A stretch of 64,000 nucleotides of DNA from Antedon mediterranea (Eukaryota > Echinodermata > Crinoidea > Comatulida > Antedonidae). The position numbers and the translations under genes were made by a program. The stretch's first letter is position 1. Every line of letters starts with the position of its first letter. Positions 49,057 through 61,400 of the stretch are shown here, in pieces. The notes below the pieces were generated by a model. The model was given only the letters and a program-made list of their open reading frames with translations, ran no database searches and was not told where the DNA came from. Where the stretch lies: contig NC_092670.1 in the NCBI RefSeq assembly GCF_964355755.1, positions 30,987,795-31,051,794 on the forward strand. The letters run 5' to 3'.

Positions 49057-52000
49057 ATGTCTCTAAAGGTAAAAGTATTACATGTAATTCTTACATGTAT
49101 CGTGATCATTCCAATAAATGTAAATGGTATTGAAGAAGCGATATGCTTTGCTGATGTACGCAAAGAAATTAAACAGTTGGAGTTTCGTGACCAGCCGATA
49201 TTAGACAGACCAAAACTAGACTTGTTGAAGGAGCTACCACACATATTCAGCCCAAAACACAACAATTCTATTAAGAATGCAAACATTTCTGAAGAGTGCC
49301 GGGAGGACATGTTGGTTTTCTTAGAGGGATTGGAATCTGATGCAGACTACGCTTTAAGGAGTAAGTTAGGTTGTCTAATAAACCGATGTATGTAATCTCT
49401 CATCTCATATCATAGCCTATTTCACCCACTGGTCTATACCAAAGCTAAGCACCACGTAAACAACCAGGCCGTGATTGATGAGAATGCTCCTAGCTTTAGA
49501 GTATGTGTTTTATGTTTGTATCTGTAAAATACAACATTGGAACCACTATTAAGGATTTTGGGACCCATCAAATTGTCCCCTTAATATAGGCCTATGGGTA
49601 AAGTTTATCTTGAATGGCCGTAGTGTTATTGCCTCCCACACCTTTCGCGGGAAAGTGTCCATTAAAAAGTGTCCTAATAGAGGGGTTCTATCTATCAAAT
49701 ACATAGTGCAGTATTTTGTATTAATATGAATTATAATTATTAATAATCATTGCTTCATTATTTCTCTTCTTAGTGTACTATTCCAACGGGCAACTGCCGG
49801 ACATCAAAGCCCTCTACAATTTTTACTTCCGGGATTTTGGTAATTATGAACTCTGCGTTAGAGTACCAGAAGATAGTTTGGATGCCGTTTTCAAAACAAA
49901 GCAATGTGGTCTTGTATTTCTTTTACCAGTTGTAAGTATACTTTTCTTTAAAACAAATTCTGGTACAATAAGGTGATAGTTATGCATGTAAAGCAAATAT
50001 CCCTATACATGTAACTTTTCTTTGTGGGTTTAAAAACACATGTGTAAAGAAATAAAAGAAAACGCAAAATAGAAATGAATTAGAAAATAAAAATTAAAAA
50101 AAGAAGATGGAATTATCAAAACAATTGTCAGATTGCACTTGGGATTATAGAGAGCGACAGATAAAGATTTAAGGACGGTCATCTGACAATTAGCAGAGCT
50201 AGAGCTGCGGCATGGACAGAACGCTCATCATGTTTTAAGACGGCCAATGAAACAATGGAGGATAGCAGGAGAAGATGTAGACCTGCCTGAGCAAGTACAT
50301 GACAAAGTGCAGTGTAATTTGTTTGAACACATCGTTTGAAATAAATTCCTTCAATGCATATTGTTAACAGGTTATTTTCTTGTTTCCTCTCTTTGAATTT
50401 GTAAACATCATTTTTGTGTTTTCAAATACTGATCAAACTACTGAGACTAGTTATCAATTTAAGTATATTATTTTCCCTGCTAGGAGATCCGAACGTCTTA
50501 TTGTGTTCCAGTGACTTGCAGCAATGAAGATTTGAAACAAATCACTATACAAAGTAAATATACAGTTTAACAACCAGTTTTATTTTGAAAAAATCCTATA
50601 GTAGAATTTAGTTTTACAAGCAATAGTTATCTAATTATTACTTGCTAGGCCTATTATATAAGTTACTTCATCTTAGTCATACATTTGCGGCTACGTTGCT
50701 TTCACAAGGTCACAAACTTGCCGTCTCAAGCAAAAACAAGGTTGGTGGTTGGTATTTAAATCGACTCCAACATAACACGTATCAGTAGAATATGCAAAAA
50801 AGAAATAGAAAAAGTAACCCACACAAACAATAAAACGTGTTGGTAACCATTGTTGTTGGACCTCGTCCAGTGCATGGCTACTACTAACACATCAATTCGA
50901 TTTTTATAAGGTCTTGAAATGTATTACAATTAATACCGTGTTTATTAAATGATGTTAATTTCGTTGTTTTAGTTCTTGTCGATTACCGTATCCCATGGCC
51001 AAAGGAAGGTCGAGAATACAATAACTTTGTCTACCAATGTATTGATGAGGTGCCTTGGGAAGCCGGTGCCATTGTAACGCTGTAAGTTATAAAGTACATA
51101 ATTTTTACTTTGATGCATTAACTCATTGTTTAGGAATTAGTATGTTTTCTTGGTTTTTACCTATGTTCCTTGTTTCTTTGGGTTTATTGGTAAAAAACAC
51201 TGTCAGCTTAATAATAACCAACTATAAATAACCAGTGCTGTATCTCCACATATAATCTATTTTGTTTGTTTTATCTTTATACTGGGTGAAGTACCATATG
51301 TCGATTACCGTATCCAGTACCATATGAATATTTTGTAATGCAGCATCTCATTTATATCTGATAATGGTTACTAATTGAGATACATGTGAGACACATGTGA
51401 TGTTGTATTATCAGTTATATGATGATGGACAAAATAGATAGATAGATTGAACAGCAATCTAGACATAGACCTTCAGACAATACATATAACAATCTCAGTG
51501 CCGTCAGTGAACTCTGCAATAATATTGCAATAATAATGGAAAAACATAAACAATGACCAAATAAATTGTATAACTCATATTTGTATGTTTTTTTTCGACT
51601 TTTGTAGACAAATATTATATTTATTTAAATTGCTTTTTGTTTATATATTATTATATTGCCTTGTTAAAGAATGAGTTTCTGCCAAAAAAAATCGCCCCTT
51701 GGATAAATCAGTAGTATCCAATGAATCATATTTCAAAACTTTCTACTTTTTTATAACAATATGAAAATCAAGTTTTATTATTTAGATGCATAGTGTCCAT
51801 CTTTTTGTTACTGGTTATTATTGGCACTACGCTTGAAGTTATTATGGGGCTAACCAGTCAGGAAGATGTAAGACCAGTCGGGCTTAAGTATCAACAGACA
51901 AAGACAACAACATACGGCTCTACAGACACGAGTTTCGAAAAGAAGATAGAAACTCCACACATTGGTACTATGAGCGCAAATTCCGGTGTTAGTGAAAAAC

Positions 52001-55000
52001 CAATGGTAGAGAAGGAAACCTTTCTCGAAACCTCTAGAAAAAGTAGGCATGTACATGAAAGATGAAATGTTCTATTTTAACTCGGCCTCATGGAATAGCC
52101 TTTCATCTCTCATCTCATGAAAGTCTTTTCCCTAACCCTAACCCACTCATTAGCATTCAAAGTGTTGATGAGATTTTTCTTCCAAATAATAATACTAATT
52201 GCTATATTACTTATATTTCACAATACATAGGAACTATTTACAGTGTTTTACTCTGTTTTTCGGTGCTCACGAATGGCCGAAAAGTTTTAAAGGTCAGTTC
52301 GAACTCGACTAAACTGGATTGTCTCAATGGTATACGAGTCCTAAGCATGTGGTGGGTTATTCTTGGACATTCAGCTTCTTTTATATTTCCACGAATAGGT
52401 ATTAAAACTTTCATTATTTGTATAATTTTATAAGTTTTCAGACGATGAAGAATGAATAGAAAATGATCTAACATCAAACTCGTTGATAAAAATGATTTTT
52501 TTTAGTAATGAAATATTAGGAATAGGGATTAATTCGTTTAATAATAAAGATGTATTGTCCCCCTGAACAAATAATTATTAATTTCTTTGAATATGCCATT
52601 TTAATGTCACTAATAGTTATCCACCAAAAATTGGATCGAAAAGAAAATGTATTTAACTAAAAACTTTAACTTAAAGCAAAAAATTGGCTGCCAGTTAATA
52701 AGTTTTGGGTTTAATGTAACCATTTATTTTGTCATTTTATAAGTGAAAACAATAATTTGTACTAGTTTTTTTTTTCTACGGAAGTGATTGACAAAATAAT
52801 CTATTTCAAGTCTGATTTATTAATCGTTATTTTTCATATTTTTTTGTACAATACATCTTTAAATGTTTTGAACGATATCTTAGTCTCCATTTTCTAAATT
52901 TTATATAGATGGATTACGAATTTTATTCTTAGTTTGTCTGACAGGAAATAAGAACAAGAGTACCGATCATCAGGCCAACCATGGACGCTGATAAGCACTT
53001 TCTTATTTTAAAATACTTCCTAACTGTATGTTTACATCGGTACCATACACATGGATATGTACATATGTGTACATGTACATGCCGATATGTAATATAACGG
53101 CAACAGATTGTCTTGCACCATTTCTCCACCGTTTTGCCCACCATTGCCGAACTGAACTAGTTTTAGGTCATAAAAAAATTAATACACATACAATTATTAT
53201 TAAATTAATACTTTGAATGATATCTTAGTCTCAATTGTCTAAATTTTTTATAGATAATTTTGGTGGTGTTTATCGGATGGCTATGAATTTTTCCTTCATG
53301 GTAATTATGAACGGGACGTTTTCAGTGGATTCCTTTTTCGTTTTAAGGTATGTGTGATTTAACAAGTAGATATATGAATGCAAGAATATTGTTAACAGTA
53401 GTATTTAAGATTTGTTTTTTATTCTTGTATTAGAACTGTTGTTGTTTGATTTGTTTGATGTTGTTGTTTGAAATTATTCTAATTTTAATTACTAATCAAT
53501 CAATACATATGCATCTATAACAAACCATTGAATGTCTCAGCATTATATGTATGTCACTTATACCAGATTAGTTCTAATTTTATTTCATAGGAAAATTGAC
53601 ATTAAAGTTAGTATATATTTTTTTGTTATTTGTAAATCTGCGTTTTTAGTTTTCATAGTAGCAATTCCAATTATTCATTCATTATATTTTTTTTATTCAT
53701 AAATCGTGTATATTTTTTTTTATTTTCCTTTATTGATTTTTTATATAATTCGATTGTCTATTTCATTCTCTTTCAGTGGATTACTTATAACTTATCTAAC
53801 ACTCAAACATCTTCATAAATCTGATGGAAAAATGAACTGGGCAATGTTTTACTTCCATCGTTTCTGGAGATTGACTCCATTTTACATGGTAGTTCTGGCA
53901 ATGCATGCCAACTTATTTGCACATATTGCCAAAGGACAGGGATTTAATGAGTTGATGCAACAAGAACATGAGAATTGTGCCAATTACTGGTGGACAAACC
54001 TCCTATATATTAACAATCTTTATCCATTTCCCGGAAGTATAAACAGACAGGTACTATTTGTTGATGTTTTGTAGCCAAACAAAACAATATTGTTACAAGA
54101 CATTTGTAAGAGTATTGAAATGCAATGATATGTTAAAAGTAAAGCTAATCAAGATAATATACATTCAATGCAATTATTTGGGTCAACCGGCTCAGCTACA
54201 GTGATTAAGTTCACTTAGGTTGACTCTGGTCTCCCCAATGTCAGTTTTTTTGTTTTGTATATACTTAAATAGACCAAATAAATAATGAAATGAAATGAAA
54301 TACAAACGTTTTATTAAATATGTATTGTCCCCCAAAACCATGAAAAATAAAGATTAATTAAATAAGACTTTAAATAGGTTATTTTGTAGTTTTAATAAAG
54401 TGAATCACTTCCGTAGAAAAAAATCGGAAAAAATAAAAAATAATGTTTTCACTTATAAAAAAGCATGATAAATGGTTAAATTCAACCAAAAATCTATTGG
54501 CTGGCAGCCAATGTGACCATTTTTTTCTTTAAATTACAGTTTTTCAGGTAATTAAATTTGTTTCCGATCCAATTTTTGGTCGAAGTCAATAACTATTATG
54601 TGACATTAAAATGAGAAATTCAACAAAAAAATGTAAAAAAATATTTTCAGGCGTACAATACATCTTTAAGTTAATTTATCCTATTAAAACTATACGATGT
54701 CAAACCCGATATAAATAAGTTTCGTCCTTTCTTGTGATTTTCTAAAAATATTTTATTAACAAATTATGCCTGACCATTTTAGTTTAACTAGATTTTTAAA
54801 AATCATTTTTTAGTGTATTGGCTGGTGTTGGTATTTGGCTAATGACATGCAATTCTTCATTATTAGTCCGTTCATTATTTACCTTCTTCACAGGTAAGTT
54901 TTCTTGCGATAAAACACATATTAGTACCGGAATATATTTAGTTCATGCCACGAGGAAGCCAAATTTGGCGGTTTTTAAAATTACATATTATGACAATAAT

Positions 55001-56933
55001 TCAATTAAAAATGGTATATATATATATAATTTGTTTTCCTCAGACGATGGAAATTTGGTATGTCAGCGATATGTTCGTTGTGTTTGGCCTCATTTGGTGC
55101 AACCGCATACATTGCAACTTACTGGGGACTCGTTGTACAAGGAGGTGCCAATGGGCAAAAGTGTGTAAAGCAATACTTAAAACATGTCACTAATTAACCC
55201 CATAGTATGTTATCTATTAAAAAAACAGTTCATAACAAATATTTAAATTAATGCGCACGAAGCAACGATTGCAATTTTAATTTGGCTTTATCGACAACTA
55301 TTTGTTTTTTTTTATAGAAATTACAACAACCGAACTCAAGAGTTGCCTCCTGGAAATGACGATCTTATCTACGGCAAACCGTATTGCAGAATACCTGCCT
55401 ATTTGGTGGGTATGGTAGTCGGTTTTTGCCTGTTCAAAGTTCATACAAAGAAGTATAAACTACCAATGGTTAGTTAACAAAGTAATTACTATGATTCTAT
55501 TTTTTGATTTAAAAACCTACTTATAAAACCTGTATACTATACAGGTTTACATTCGTAATATCATGTACGATTCCTCCATGATAATAACAAAGTACTCTTG
55601 CCATTTCTTTGGTTTTTCATAATTCATCATCTTTGTGCAATACAGTGTAGGCCATTGTGTTTTAAATTTTGTTTAAACCAATGTCTGACTGATATGTTTT
55701 AAGCAATCATTGAGACTTCCAAGGGAGAATAATACAAGATAGTTTTTTTTTAAATATTAATGTAAATAGCTGATGTATTGTTAAGTTATCCTTGTTTTAC
55801 GTCTAGGTGGAAATTTTTACTACCAGATTTTTCACGACAGAATGAATAGTTTCCATACAAAAGTATCCGTATCGACAATACTTTAACTTTACTGTATTTT
55901 CACCGGCAATCTTTAACAAAAATTAAAATAACAGATATTCGCTTTACTTGGCTGGTGCGCAGCCATTGCGACTGGTATGGCTGTCATCTATGGATTGTGG
56001 GGTACCTTCAAATATGAAAAGCAATTGAATCAAGGCGTTGCTGTATTTTACACAACCGTATCACGGTTTGCATGGTCAGCAGCTGTAGGATGGGTGGCGT
56101 TTGCTTGTTCCACTGGATATGGAGGTAAATATTTCCCATATCATCATAGTTAATGTATATAATATTATATTTCACTTCGGTTTATCGCGTAGTTTTATAT
56201 TAAACATCATGTCAGTGCGTACAATCAAGAACATTAAAAATTCCTTATTTAATGCACTCGCTTACATAGTGATAATCTACCGTATTAGCAATACAACGAA
56301 AGCATAAGTCAACATATTAACAGTCTGCGTTTTAACGGTCTTTAATGTTTTTTCACTATCGAATTTTCTTTTCATGTCATTATTATTTGTTTTTAAATAG
56401 TATATGTTTTGTGTTACCGTCTTATTAGAACCTAAATCATAATAATTATATCCAAAACAACCACAAAGCTTTCATTACGTCGTTCATTATAAAAGTTCAT
56501 ATTTTTTTTTATACAAAGTGATTTCATCCTATTTTCAGGATATGTTAATACTCTCCTTTCGTGGAAGTTATGGGGTCCATTAGGCCGTATGTCGTACGGA
56601 GCCTATCTTGTTCACCCGGATATAGTAATGACTAACATTTATATAATGAAGACATCATTTCATTATACTATTCCTAACCTTGTAAGTATAGACTACATAG
56701 AATATCAAACTAACTAGGTAACTTGTTTATCAATGGGAAAAGACAAACTATAGACCACATAAAAAGGCATAATAAATTAATTTCCGATCTGTATCTTCAA
56801 TTTATTTCAGTCTTACTTCTTTATGAGCATGGTTGTTTTATCCTATGCATATGGCTTCTTGATGTCTCTTCTGGTCGAGGGCCCTTTTATGGGGATGGAG
56901 AAAGTGATATTTGGAAAGAAAAAGAAAGAATGA
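49057..56933 (+). CDS. NRF-6-like membrane acyltransferase, paralogue B (14 exons, complete)
   Basis: Same family and gene structure as paralogue A. Exons: 49057-49360, 49774-49931, 50484-50553, 50973-51081, 51786-52042, 52231-52398, 53254-53347, 53777-54050, 54814-54893, 55044-55160, 55318-55468, 55935-56124, 56539-56681, 56811-56933 (745 residues, phases consistent). The N-terminus has a signal-peptide-like stretch to about residue 24. The NRF domain includes NYELC, FKTKQCG, YCVPVTC and the YQCIDEVPW block, and is followed by a membrane segment. The AT3 domain opens with R335-X10-H346 and contains WTNLLYINNL, KPYCRIPAYLVG and LLGWCAAIATG, all shared with A. Exon 11 uses the slightly unusual donor GTTAGT, with the same exon length (151) as in A. 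The loop before the AT3 domain is about 33 residues shorter than in A. Substrate is unknown. Confidence 0.95.
52545..52862 (-). mobile_element. TTAA MITE family, copy 3
   Basis: It lies in intron 6 of paralogue B in opposite orientation to copy 4. Its ends are AAAGATGTATTGTCCCC and ACAATACATCT-TTAA. TTAA is intact on the right and mutated (ATAA) on the left. The body blocks are the reverse complement of those in copies 1, 2 and 4. Confidence 0.7.
54314..54669 (+). mobile_element. TTAA MITE family, copy 4 (complete)
   Basis: TTAA-ATATGTATTGTCC on the left and ACAATACATCT-TTAA on the right give an inverted terminus of about 11 bp with a TTAA duplication. That type is used by piggyBac- and Kolobok-like transposons. 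About 350 bp, non-coding, in intron 8 of paralogue B. Confidence 0.75.
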
Positions 56934-58486
56934 ATCAGATGTTAAACCTAACGGAATGTAGATGTTCAGACGTTTATTATCCTCAGTGACAACGGATAGT
57001 ACAACTGAATTCATTGTTTTCATTTTCTGCATTTTTTTTTTCTAAATTTTAAAAATAGATAACGAAGGAAACTTTATTTACCATATTTGATAATGATATT
57101 GAATAATACTAAGATGTTAACACAATTTTTGATAAACTTATTATTATGCTAGTATTTTGTTTCTGTTTTTATACACTGAATATGTTTTCTGCTTCGTTTG
57201 ATACCTTCGTAGAGGCCGAAACTATAATAAGTTTCTTTTATGCATATCAATGTCGCAGCCGAAGCTGAATTTCTCTGTATTTACATTAAAATGTATAAAA
57301 CGATACAAGTATTTAAAAAACCGTTAAGCATTATACATCTAGGAAACAACAAGAAAAAAACATAAACAAATAAAAAGCACAAAAAACAGAGGTAAAACAG
57401 ATTTTAAAACTTTACTGAACTGTAGTCATGATATAAGTTATACTGTATTGCAATGTACAAAAGAAAGATTGCAATTTCTAAACGTTTTGAATAGTTTTAA
57501 ATCCTAGTGTAAAACAGTATTCCAATATGCTCAATTATTATATAATGTTTTCGTAGGAAAGTCATTTCTTTCAAAGAAATTAAGAAATCGTGCGTGTCAT
57601 GTCACGATTGGGTTTAACTTCAACAGCGTCCATTAGGTTTGGAACCGTTTTTTTTTTCTTTGGTAAATGTTATGCTATTCCGTATAAATCATGTACAACG
57701 TGTACAAAATAACGAAGACAAATACAGTATCGAAACTTATCTATTTATACCGTTTATGCATTACGTAACAATCCTACAATTAACCACGAATAACAAATTA
57801 CTGTTTTTATGAACAATGTTATGTGAAGACGATTCAAATATTGAAGTTCTACATCATTAGTATCATATGAAACATCAAATAGCCTTGACATTTAAATGGA
57901 GGCTTGATAATGACGAATATAATTTTAGATATGACTTAACTTAACGCTAATACAAATATAGACGGATCAGAAAAAAATAGGTGTGTTTAGTTTTGGAGGA
58001 TATTGTTTATTATTGACACAGTCGTAGAGGTTAGACAGATCTAGGTCACCGTACTTCTAAAGGAAGATTTTCTCTCTTGTGCCAATCAAATTTACACTAA
58101 TATTAATTATTTCTTGATGATTCCAGTATCATTCGCTCTTCCTCACTGAATATCGAAAAAAAATCATCTTCCGTTAGCGATTACATGTTATTTTAAGTAA
58201 CATGTTTTATTTGATAAGTGATAATTCAGTACTGTATACATAAAATGATGGTGATGATGATATAGCAAGGATAAATATTCTCTTTTACATTTTGTTCTTG
58301 TTTGACATCGTCACGTTAGGATGTCATAGCAACTTTTATATACAGTTTTCCTTTGTACAATATTTGCAAAGTATCGTGGAAGTACTCCTTAATCCTCAAT
58401 TGTCTTACACTACAGTTCGTGTATTCTATGTTTGTTTCACAAACAGACATCTTTAAAGGATCAGTCAGATTTAGCCCGCGTTGCAG
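56934..58486. other. Intergenic between paralogues B and C
   Basis: AT-rich. No canonical AATAAA lies close to the stop of B; ATTAAA occurs near 57285. No mobile element end or promoter motif is recognised. Confidence 0.4.
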
Positions 58487-61400
58487 ATGAATTTCAAGAT
58501 GGCAGGGGCCGTACATACCTTCACTGTTCTCTTCGTGTTCTGTCTTCTTTTGGCCAAATTCGCTGACTGCGAGACGTTCATACCTACCAATAACAATGGA
58601 AATACAACTTTTCCAAATGTTACCAGAGTTTATGGAGAAATTCGCTCAATAATAGAAATGGCAAATTTTAACGTGACTATTTCCGAAAATGAGATATCAA
58701 GTTTTCTCGATAATGTACCAATTGATGTTTTTAACGATATTCCTGTCGAAACGGTAACGTCATTATTAGCTGTATTTATTGATGATGCAATAGAGTCTGC
58801 CTTTCAAGATTCCAGTAAAGTGTCTGAAGCGTGTTTAACCGATCTAACAACGTTTTTGCAAGATTTATTGAAGATAAGTAGCGACAATTATGCATACCAA
58901 TGTAAGTTATAAAAAATATGTTGTTTTTCGATATGTGTGCGGTTAATATGAACTGATTTGTTATTTTAGAAACGGGAGTAAACTCAGATGAGGCATAATG
59001 TAGTGCATTTTGCGTATCTATATATAAATTCTGGTTAATTCTGACATAGGCGAGCACAATGGAAAAACTTCGGGACAAATCTCCGCCTTGGATACCTACC
59101 TTATCTATCTCAGATGTAGGCCTACCGCGAAACGTAGATTTGATAACATTAGTTTCCACTATTACGATATTGTTCCATATTTCTATCTTAGGAAGATATT
59201 ATAAAGGGTTTTATAAGAAAATGTCTGATTTCAATCGGTAAATTTTAACTCTACGCGCGGTAGAAGTAATTTCCGGTCCACGGTAAGGTGTGTCAATCAC
59301 CTTGCAACTTCCCTGCATGATTGGTTTCAACCAGGGAGTTGTAAAACAACTCCATGTTTCAACTAAGTTGGTGCTTGGTGGCGATAGCCATTTTGTTTGG
59401 ATTTTTTCGGACCGCGCGTGTGAAGGTATAGACATGGAGGTAAAGGTATAGAGGTACATAACGATCAAATTAAATATATTCATAAAACATAGAAGTATAT
59501 TTTGGGAAATAAGTATATAAAATTACATCGAGAGAACTGATGATAAGAGCTTTTGTTCGAAATCGAATAAAACCCCGATAGCCGAGTTGTATTATATATA
59601 TAACACAATTATACTATTTTTAGTAGATTTCATCGGACTGTTATCTACAATTTACCAAGCATTTGTTATTCTTTTTTACCACTTTTCATATCTACAATAA
59701 ACACTATACGTAAAATGCTATTAATCATCTAAGACACTGTGAAACAGGTTAGTGAATATCAAAAGAATTCACGCCGACCGAAATCGTCCAGGCCAGAATG
59801 TCCTTCTAAAACTTTTTACCCGAGTCATTAACATTTCAAGAAATCGTCTACACTTTCTAGAGGGGGAGCGAACGAAGCGAGTCCATCCTCTTGTTGTCAG
59901 AATAATAATAAATAATTTCCTGAAATAACTAGTCTTTTTCTTTTTAGTGCTGGCTTCTAACGGGAAATTACCGTCAGTAAGCGATGTGTATAACGCTAAT
60001 TTCCAGTCTCTCGGAGACTATGACTTGTGCGTAGGGGCAAAATCGCCATTTGAAACTAAACAATGTGGAATGACACTGTATTTAGCGGTAAGTTCAATTA
60101 TTTTAAATTTGTTAAGAGAATCTAATATTTACTTAACGAAAGGCAACCTAACCTGGTCTTTACTTTAATAGCATCAGTCATTTGATGCTGTATCAGCAGC
60201 TGCGTCTATTAAACTAAGATGCATAGAGATACCTCAGGTATATCATATTGTAGGACTCCCTATTATGGGTCCTATGACAAAATGTTTATATCATTGTTTG
60301 TATACCGACTGAGACCCACTAAGACTACACTAGAACAATAATGAATGACGATACATAAACATGTATGTTTTCCACATGGAGTAATATAAGTATAGGATAA
60401 CCATTTGTAACTGCTTTTAATGACAATTTTATTTTCACAAATCTAATCAAAGAACGATAAACTGGATATAACAAATTATTCATAACATCTAAATTGTCGG
60501 TATTAACATGAACGGCCCTTTAAACTTTTTATCTCTATTACATTGTAGTCAATCGGTATAACAATCGCTATATGCAGTCCCGCATCTTGCAGCGAAGATG
60601 ATTTGAAAATTATCATTGACGGAGGTAAGAAAACTTTGTTAAATTTTATTTTATTTCGGTTTTTCATGTTCATTTACGTCAAAAGACGTTTTGTCGAACG
60701 CCACTTTGCCTGCAGACTTCTGGTCAACAGACTTTTGACCGACGAAAATTTTTCACTGACCGTATATTTCGTCAATTGTCATACGGAAAAACGTTATTTA
60801 CGTGTTCAATGTTTAAAGCTGTTCTTTTCAAATCATGCTTTCAAACAAAAATAGTTGATCTACAGTACAGTGTACAATGTAAGTTTATTCTATCAGATAT
60901 AATAATTGCATCAATAAATAGTCATATTAATTCATAATTACCTTTCTTTTTATTTAACTTTGCAGTGAAAACATTACCTGTATTTAATGAAACCAGTAAT
61001 GTTGACATTAGCTGGATTCACGTTGGATTTCAATGTATCGACGAAGTTCCTTGGTCAACTGGTTCAATAGTAACCTTGTAAGATATTTCTTTCAATATTT
61101 AATTATTTTTTAAATATTAATTTTTGTTAACTACATAGATTCCAGTTTGATTGTAAGTGCCCTATCAATCGCTACAAAATAGCGCGGTGAATTCAGATTT
61201 TGACTGGATTAAGCTCGGAAAGCGTTTCCTCATGATGATAGCATAACAATAATGCCTAGCGCATGCTCCACAATCGTTTACCATTCAAACAACCTAATAA
61301 TGGCATTTTAATGTATGCTTACGTCACACTGTTAAATTAACATACTATATATAGTATAAACTCAATATAGAACCACTGTATTATTAGTTTTGTGAATCAT

